A stretch of 64,000 nt of DNA from Rhynchonema sp. JSB1_4 (lineage: Eukaryota > Nematoda > Chromadorea > Monhysterida > Xyalidae). The translations under genes were made by a program, and so were the position numbers. The stretch's first letter is position 1. Each line of letters starts with the position of its first letter. The DNA lies in assembly GCA_030248065.1 (NCBI GenBank), contig JASAMV010001489.1, positions 1 through 64,000 of the forward strand, in the 5' to 3' direction. Positions 57,101 through 64,000 of the stretch are shown piece after piece. A model generated the notes under the pieces. It did not search any database and was not told the DNA's origin. It saw only the letters and a program-made list of their open reading frames with translations.

Positions 57101-58560
57101 TTGAAGAACGAACTTGTCTTCAGATCGAATCACAATGGGTCTGACCAATTCGAAAAATCTCATGTTCTGCTAAGCCTCATGACACATAACTGTCCAGCTC
57201 ATGCCGCTCAATTTCTGACTTCTCTCTCAGACAAATCCGTGAGTGACTTGGTACATCTGGATTCTACACCGAATATAAACTGGCTCCTGGTGCAATATCG
57301 CACAGACCACCGGTAAGGGCGGGCTTAGGTTGAATCCGGAAATCGGAATCCGGAAATAATTCCGGAAAACGCATTATTTTTGCATGTAAATTCTTGCGTT
57401 TTCCGGAAATATTTCCGGAGCCCAGAAATGTTTTGTATTTTTGCATGCAAATTATTTCCGGGTTCCGGATTCCGGATTTAACCTAAGTTCGCCCTCAAAC
57501 ACCGGTACATCCGGTGCATCTGACCTGTTACAGTGACTGCTTGTCCGTAAAAGCCGGTCGAGACGGACAAGTGCAAAGAACGCATTGATCAGTTAATAGT
57601 TTGGCTAAGCCCAGTTTGCTGATCTTTCATCAAAACTATATAAATCATAAGGAAACCAAAAAAACCAACCAACACATAAACAGCCAACGGCATGACACAC
57701 ACGCCCACAATCAAGTCAGCAACAGCCAAACTCATGATCAGAAAGTTGGTACAGTTCTTCATGTTGCGATTGGTGAGCACAGCGAGCACGACGAGGGAGT
57801 TGCCGAATGCGCACACGATTGGCACCAGTAGCAGAAAGGTGTACTGGAATGAGAACGATAGGCTGGTTGGCTGATGTTTCACATATTGGGATGAAAATGG
57901 GGACAGTGACACACTCTACCCCATATGAAGCACCACTGTGTATCTATCGCTGAGTATTATACGGCTGGTGAACGACAGAGTGCCCTGTGGTCTGAGGTTG
58001 CAGCAACAGTACCAACTGCAACTCCAGGGGTAATCACCAATGCACCCGGGAGATAAGCTCATTTGTGCACACCGCTTCCAGACTGCGTTCACACACGGTG
58101 GCGGGCAACGCAATCCTCTTGGGTCCATTGATGCAAGATTACCATTCGAGCTGTGTATAACTTTCTAAAATTGTCATTCCACTAGTGAATATTCTTCTTT
58201 CGGGACTTAAATTCAGATTCCAACCGATTCGTTGAGAGCAGACCAGAGTGTATCAATCAACTAATGTAATTTTTTAAATACGTAGTTGTCGTATGTGGTA
58301 ATCTATACGATTGAATTTCTGCTTAAAAACCGACGGTGAGAAAAAATTGATAAACTCACGTGAAACTGAGGTTCGTTGACAAACATTGGTTCCAACGACT
58401 GCGGCATTCCATCCGTTGTGAAATTGCTATTCACCAGCAGCAGATCATTCAACTCCAACGCTTCACTGGTAGTGGTTGAGTGATTCAACATGTTCATGGT
58501 CGCGTTCAATGTGACTATAATGTACCAAATCAATGTGTGATGCATTTTGGGAATATCCAA
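54109..58560 (-). CDS. Aminergic class A GPCR, D2-dopamine-receptor-like
   Basis: Eleven minus-strand exons join in phase to 638 aa: 58360-58560, 57676-57870, 56964-57076, 56769-56881, 56463-56638, 56259-56328, 55885-56074, 55583-55794, 55263-55481, 54796-54994 and 54109-54337. Features in order: an extracellular N-terminus with several N-x-S/T sites; TM1 ([12 protein letters not shown]); TM2 ([13 protein letters not shown]); and TM3 with the amine-binding Asp ([19 protein letters not shown]). Then come DRL in place of DRY; TM5 ([20 protein letters not shown]) with spaced serines; a long third cytoplasmic loop; TM6 (FFICWLPFF); TM7 ([11 protein letters not shown], the NPxxY motif); and a cytoplasmic tail of about 150 residues. 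The 'GSIFSFYIP' and 'VANP' blocks favour a D2-like dopamine receptor; octopamine or tyramine receptors are alternatives. The small 56259-56328 exon is inferred from phase. It would signal through Gi/o if D2-like. Confidence 0.88.
56194..56241. repeat. Perfect short hairpin in GPCR intron
   Basis: CCAGCGTAACAGTTG is repeated as its exact complement (CAACTGTTACGCTGG) around an 18-bp loop. It lies immediately beyond the 56259-56328 exon on the minus strand, within the intron. The sequence resembles the hairpin at 30551-30603. If it were retained in mRNA it would introduce a stop codon. Confidence 0.75.
57317..57494. mobile_element. Hairpin MITE rich in TTCCGGAA, in GPCR intron
   Basis: The ends GGGCGGGCTTAGGTTGAATC and GATTTAACCTAAGTTCGCCC are inverted copies. 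The interior is made of CCGGAAAT and ATTTCCGG repeats around TTTTTGCATGTAAATT. It is about 178 bp and lies in the intron between the TM2 and TM3 exons. Confidence 0.8.
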
Positions 58561-61519
58561 ATCCCCTTATTTCATGCAACAGAATCCCTGACGGGAAATG
58601 AAACAGAACGATGCGTCACGAAAAAGGATGCGCCATGAAACATGTTCACATACAGTTACATAAGAGCGAAATACCTAATATTTCCGGAATCGGGAGAACC
58701 TTGCAATGTCTCCATTTTACTTTACCCAACCCATAGAGATATTGTCCTCAGGGAATAAGTACCTCCTGGCGGTCCAACCAAATTTTTGAGAGACATTAGG
58801 TATGTACTTGTGCACACAAGGCACTGATTTCTATCAAATTGAACACAAAACGGCGTAAAGAACTTTTCGGGTGCCCATTATTCGGAGCCACCCCGGGCGA
58901 TTTGAATGATCATCATGGCACGGGGGATCTTTGGGATCGGTCTTGATCGGCAACTTTGGTTCGGGCACATTTAAATTCCGGAGCAAAATGAGTTTGGTAC
59001 ACTGGGTACCCAGAATCTTATTGAGACATCTGGGACTATTCAGATAATTTCAAGGCTGATGTTTCACTTGCTATTCAGAATCTCAATTATTTTGCGGAAC
59101 GAATGCAAGACCAAGAACCGAATGCAAACGAAACCGATCCCAATGTTGGATATCAATGCATGTCGCTTTTCGTCACTACCCGCCCAGCACACAACATGTA
59201 CCAACACCTGCTGCCACCATGTGCGGTTCCTGAGCGCGCGCACTTCGCGGAAATTAAATTTCGCTCCCTTTTTTTCGTCTTACTTAGATAGAAAAGAGAC
59301 AGCAGATATACATATGTACATACATGTACCTACATACATAGCTGCGGAAAGTTCGCTTACGTACACTGGGTAGGTACGGTATTATGTACGCCATTGCATG
59401 TGCATACCTTCGCGATGCCATGCTTGTTCGGTTACAGTCAGCCCTATTTATAGTACAGCATCCGCTTCGGCCAAATAATCATGTCCTGTTGTTAGGAAAC
59501 CGATGACAGACCAAAATAGCTTTCTGGAAGTATTCACCTGTAGGGTTCAAAGACGGTCACTGTAAACCGGGTGTACTGTGGGGTATGTGCATGTGTCCAA
59601 AATGTCATGCAACTTTCCTTGAATGCAATCGAAACACGTAACGGTCCACCTCAGCGATTTGAGGCGTATAACTTCGAAAAACGCAACGAACTCAGAAAGC
59701 CGAGCGTGCACACACGAAGAAGGTTTGTCATTCAAACCTTATCATAAGACTGCTGTAATGTGCATACCTACATGCACAATGTGTGGTCAATCACCAGAGG
59801 TTTTTTATGCGGAGCGACAAGCAAAGAGCAGACAAAAAACGGGGCCAGTCGTGTTTTATCAGAAAAGACCAAGCGCGCGCAGTTTTGATGACACAGATTA
59901 TTGCATATGTATCAGCTCCGTCGTACTTTGGTGCCAGCAAACGTTAGCTGGGGTGAATGCGTAATGCATGTGATCACGGAACAGGAACTTTTTGGGTAAC
60001 GTCTGCAAAACGGTTGCGTTAGACAGAACTGAAAGGACACCACGTATTCCAAAGCATATTATCTTTGATAGATCATATGAAAACGATATCACGAGCGCTA
60101 AATAAACGAATGCATGGACCAAGCTATAAACTTAGCGAAAGAAACTCATGCTTCCTGGGGTTTCCGTAAGGTCTAACACGCAACACAAAGAAAGAAAAAA
60201 CTCCCTGAACGGCCCACGTGAATTTCATATTGAAGAATCATTGCAACACACGGTCTCGGGTGCACATAGCAATTAGAAGAATTGAAGCTCAAGCTTGTGT
60301 GCGGTGACAGCTTTCAAATTAGTCACTGCTTGGCTGAACACGAAAAAAAGGAAACTGAGAAAATTGCTCCAGCCCTGCTCCCTGTCTGCTATTATTTCTT
60401 GAAGAACTGTCGGCTTGCAGTTGGAACTTTGAGGTATCACTTCGATGCTTGGTTTCTTTGTTGGTGGTATGTAAGTGCATATCAGTTATTTTCAGTTATT
60501 TCAAGCCATCGAATATATGAGATATTATGCAGACTGGGCGACGTTTTCGACACATAATATGCGCGACGCAGACAAACTTGAATTCAATTAATTTTTCCTG
60601 AGAATTCTCTGACAAGTTCTGTTTTATGAACAGCTGAGGACCAAGCTGAAAATCTGCTTTGACAACTAACGTGGGCGTGGCTTGTGGATTGTAGTGCATA
60701 CTGTAGACCATTTGGGTTGCTAGAACAAACACAAACGTATAACATTTTAATACGTCGAGAAGCAGATGCGGATATTACATAAACATTCAATGTGACTGCG
60801 GAAAGTGGTCCTACCGGAGACTAAAACACAATAGCAAATACATTGTCGCGAGCAAAACACCTGGCACTAAAAATAGTGTTTCCGCGATCAAATCTTGGCA
60901 ACAAAATTTAACAAAAGGGCAGCAGCGCGCTTTGCAGGCGCTCGTGTTTTTCTCCTGTTTCTTTCGAATGCAGAGGATACTGAGGGAAGCCAAAGCACAC
61001 GGGGCACAATTACAGCATTTGTGTACTGTAGGCGGTTGCAATTAGTCGATGGTGACTGTCGGCAGTGGCACAGGAATTCCGTGACAAAATTCAGGTTATA
61101 CAAGGTATATGTACCGTATGTACTGTATGTATGCGTTAGTGCTTCTCTGGGCTCATGTATCCACCAATGCATCATAGCCAAGGTTCAGACTGCTTCATTT
61201 CTGCTGCGTCCGTGTCCGTGTTCGTTTGTTAAGTTTTGTGGTGTATCCAGGGCTGTGCTTGCAGAATGGGGTTCGATTAGAGCCAGGATTGGTCCGATCC
61301 ATTATCTATTTTTCAAACGTAAAAAGTCATAACTTAAAAATTATCTGGAGCTACAGTATATGTAGAATAATTTAGGAAATCGTTGAACTACTTGGAACGA
61401 AATTTTGACCAAGCGATCATCGGTATTTCATTAGTGGCTTCACGATTCAATACTGCAAGCCGGTACAGTATCCACGTTAGCATGTTAGGTACATATGCAA
61501 TGTGCATTTGAGATGTACA
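58561..61519. other. Gene-poor sequence upstream of the GPCR
   Basis: I see no coding region with recognisable homology, tRNA or other RNA gene. The GPCR promoter and 5' untranslated exons should lie at the left end. An exact CTGATGTTTCAC copy is at 59056-59067. Short TACATACATGTACC-type microsatellite sequence occurs near 59305-59340, and GTAC-containing motifs (GTACTGTA, TACCTACA) are frequent. Confidence 0.5.
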
Positions 61520-61870
61520 TATAGTCCAACCATGAACTCATAAGACGACTTATGTTAAAGTTGACTTGAACGGATCCAATAATGTTCCGGTTCCACGTGT
61601 TTCGGAAATGAAAGAAAGAGAAATGCATGTACTTTTTAAAAACACGCTCTCCACCTCGGCGCGTAAATTCCCTTTTGACTCCCAAAGCATTTGTGTGTTG
61701 AACGACATTGCTGTTCGCGTAAGCACGCAACAAATTGAGGTCAGCCAGCTGGAACTTGTCATCATGTTCTCTTTTTTTTGTTTGCGAAAACCCGTGTAAC
61801 CGGCGCATTTTTGAATCTGGCCAAGCAAGCTTTAAAAACAGTCGTCGCATGAGCACGTGGCTGGACTACA
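61520..61870. mobile_element. MITE with TATAGTCCAGCC ends, copy 2
   Basis: This 351-bp copy begins TATAGTCCAACCATG and ends CACGTGGCTGGACTACA. It aligns along its full length with 31064-31426, with substitutions and one short deletion near 61768. The right terminus has TACA in place of TATA, so this copy looks older. Confidence 0.85.
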
Positions 61871-63054
61871 CTACTTGAAACATTGTAAAAATCTTGTGTA
61901 GGTACAGCATGTATGACCACCAGTGTTGTTACCTTGAGCTGACGAGACTAATATTCCCCGTCAGGCCATCGGCCGGAAAAAAACAAATGCGAAACAAAAC
62001 ACGCGTCATGTAGGTACACCTATAGTTCGTCAAGATAGACTTGGACTGGATTTTGGACAATGGATTGCTTTCTCTAATCTTACCCAAAACAAGGACTGAC
62101 GGATGCGCGCTATACTTTGTGGACAATTTCCGAGACGAGGATGCAGATACAGTATGTGGCATTTTAGTGCTTTTTTGTGCAGGTGCCAGACACGCTCATG
62201 ATGGATGGGCAGAAACTCTAATTTTGGTCTTTTCATACTTTGTCCAAGGCGGAGAAAAGGTGGAGCTTAAAATAGGTACACGCATGCGCGTTTTGCGCTG
62301 AACTTAACAGGAAAAGAGGCAAAAATCGTCCGTCTTTTCACAGGACTGTTTGACCAAGACCTAACCAAACGATGGCATTTTATAAATGCGGTGATAGTGG
62401 CACCAATATAGAGCAATGTTAGTTTGTATATTGCATTACAATGTAAACATCGACGATTGCTGGTTTTTAAAGGCATTTTACAGATGTCCGCACAGGAAGC
62501 AAGCTATACCTACATTGGTACTGTATACGTACAGTATACCTACCCACGGTGTGTACCCTGAAGCAGTGGTCTGCAGTCACACGAGCAAAATAAACGCCGC
62601 CAGTAATTGACTGGACTTTCAACTACGGATGTTTAAAAAGTCCTTGGCAGCACACGTTTATTTATAAAGTCAGTGAACACCTGGGTGCCAGCCGCCTATA
62701 CCTTCATCATGCATATACGGTGCCATGTTTATATTTTGCGTGTTTTCCGTCCTTGAAGCGTTACAGGACCGCATTACTCGACCACCAGCCGACTCCTCCA
62801 CAGAATTATTAAAATCGCCTGTGAAAATACCCACAAATCACCAGTATTCATTTCTTTTCTGCGCTCATTTGGGGCGGCGGTATGTATAGTTTTGTGGGAT
62901 GCGACACCATCGAAACGTACACATGTGTGCACACACCAGGAGATGCAAAGTGGAGATCAGGCTCTTTCGTTGACAGCTGCCAAAGTCTTTGTCATCTTAT
63001 ATCCTTAGCTTTGCGAAATTGATGTGCGGATGTGCCTAAAGCTTAACCTAACTA
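61871..63054. other. Intergenic, nothing recognised
   Basis: No gene, RNA or transposon end is identifiable. Palindromic GTACTGTATACGTACAGTATACC near 62517-62540 is a local feature of this A/T- and GTAC-rich stretch. Confidence 0.5.
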
Positions 63055-63097
63055 TAAGCCTAAGCCTAAGCCTGACCATAAGCCTGAGCATAAGACT
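63055..63097. repeat. Short TTAGGC (TAAGCC) telomere-like tract
   Basis: Three perfect TAAGCC units at 63055-63072 are followed by degenerate units (CATAAGCC, TGAGCATAAG). TAAGCC is a rotation of GCCTAA, the complement of the nematode telomere repeat TTAGGC. The tract is too short to be a chromosome end and would be an interstitial relic or chance. Confidence 0.6.
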
Positions 63098-64000
63098 ACA
63101 AAAAAGTCTCATGGAAGTGGATTGCCACATAAAGGCCGCTGTGTGCATAATAGTGTTACTTCATATCAGGCACTGACATGTGGTCAATTGCACCGGACAC
63201 AATTCAATCGTGAATATCAGTCGCAATATGGGACGGTTCGACACCCTTAGAATGCACAGTTTGGGAATATTGGTAATAATATATACCCAATATAAGCAAC
63301 AAAATATGCCTCTCGAATTGGTTGTGACAGGTGATGTCAACAGTAGCAATTTTTATGCAAAAATAGCACTTTTAGAGCAAAAAATAGAGAAATTTTCGAA
63401 TTTTGAAATAATTAAAAAAGTTTTTTTCTTACTTTTTGGTACGAATTTTTAAAAAAATGTTTTTTTATAAAAAAAAATGTAAACCACGGGCTGGGATGGC
63501 TCGCGTTCGACCCAAAACATTTTTTGAGCAGTTGGGTTCACCTACCGGTATGACGGACTTGTGTATGATGATAATGGACTGCTGTTGTCATCAGCATGAT
63601 TTTGAAAAAGATTTGAACCAAACACCGCGCGCTTTGTGACAAGCGTCGAACAATCGTTTATATGGGTGCATGTCATTTTCGTTTATTGCTCTGTAACCAA
63701 GAAGGCGTCCTGTCGAAAGTGCGGCTCCTGGAGTTCTCACATTCACTGCAGACGCTCGTGTCACCGAGAACACGCATGATTTGCGCATCAGCACAAAGCA
63801 TTTTGCAGTTCGCGAGAATTAACAACACGCAATGGTGAGATTTCGCATTCCATGTTTGGTGTCAGTCCGTGCTTCTCAATGAAGTCACACTCTCAAACCA
63901 CATGCTGAGTGCGTAACGGCATCGGTTGTTGTCCAACTGTGTCAACAAACCTATGTGGTGCGGGATAGACACGATTGACGCCCGTGAAAGGAACGTGAAT
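63098..64000. other. Unassigned sequence at the right edge
   Basis: Open frames here are short and match nothing I recognise. A T- and A-rich block lies at 63340-63480. Nothing further can be supported. Confidence 0.5.

Noticed and set aside
1..64000. A retrovirus, LTR or LINE coding region, or an intact transposase
   Set aside because: No reverse transcriptase, integrase or transposase motif was seen on either strand; all mobile elements here appear non-autonomous.

Overview
This is animal genomic DNA with intron-rich genes, and most likely comes from a nematode. Three points support this. The far right end holds perfect and degenerate TTAGGC units (as TAAGCC), the nematode telomere repeat. 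A tandem cluster encodes short ionotropic-receptor-like proteins with no amino-terminal domain, a type I associate with nematodes. An aminergic receptor lies next to it. No ribosomal RNA, SL leader or other phylogenetic marker confirms the group, so other small invertebrates remain possible.

Layout. (1) Positions 1543-41261, plus strand: a very large midasin (MDN1/Rea1) gene, the dynein-like AAA+ ATPase of 60S ribosome maturation. It enters the window inside AAA1. I could place exons for AAA1 to AAA6 in a phase-consistent chain, followed by a long poorly conserved linker, an acidic D/E-rich region and the C-terminal MIDAS domain with its stop codon. (2) 41897-49335: three tandem plus-strand paralogues encoding 410, 398 and 395 aa ionotropic-glutamate-receptor-like proteins. 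(3) 49796-52937: two tandem plus-strand paralogues of a cysteine-containing secreted protein that I do not recognise. The second has an added Thr-rich stalk and hydrophobic tail. (4) 54109-58560, minus strand: an 11-exon aminergic (D2-dopamine-like) class A GPCR of 638 aa. (5) About 58561-64000: gene-poor sequence with one MITE and the telomere-like tract.

The introns are crowded with short non-autonomous DNA transposons and hairpin elements. Several have readable ends: a hAT-like element with TIR CAGTGGTGTCG; two TTAA-flanked foldback elements; a Harbinger-like element flanked by TAA and built of GGCCGG blocks; a TATAGTCCAGCC family with two copies; a CTACGCCAACACGAGCCC family with two copies; and others.

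The most unusual signal is a dispersed 12-base motif, CTGATGTTTCAC (reverse GTGAAACATCAG). It occurs exactly 13 times and approximately some 25 to 30 more times. It lies in both orientations, in introns, inside coding exons in more than one reading frame, and at two splice acceptors of the GPCR. Chance expectation for an exact 12-mer on both strands of 64 kb is below 0.01. It matches no element I know. CCAAT/ATTGG octamers are similarly over-dense in the midasin linker exons, and GTTGGT recurs as a non-standard 5' splice site.
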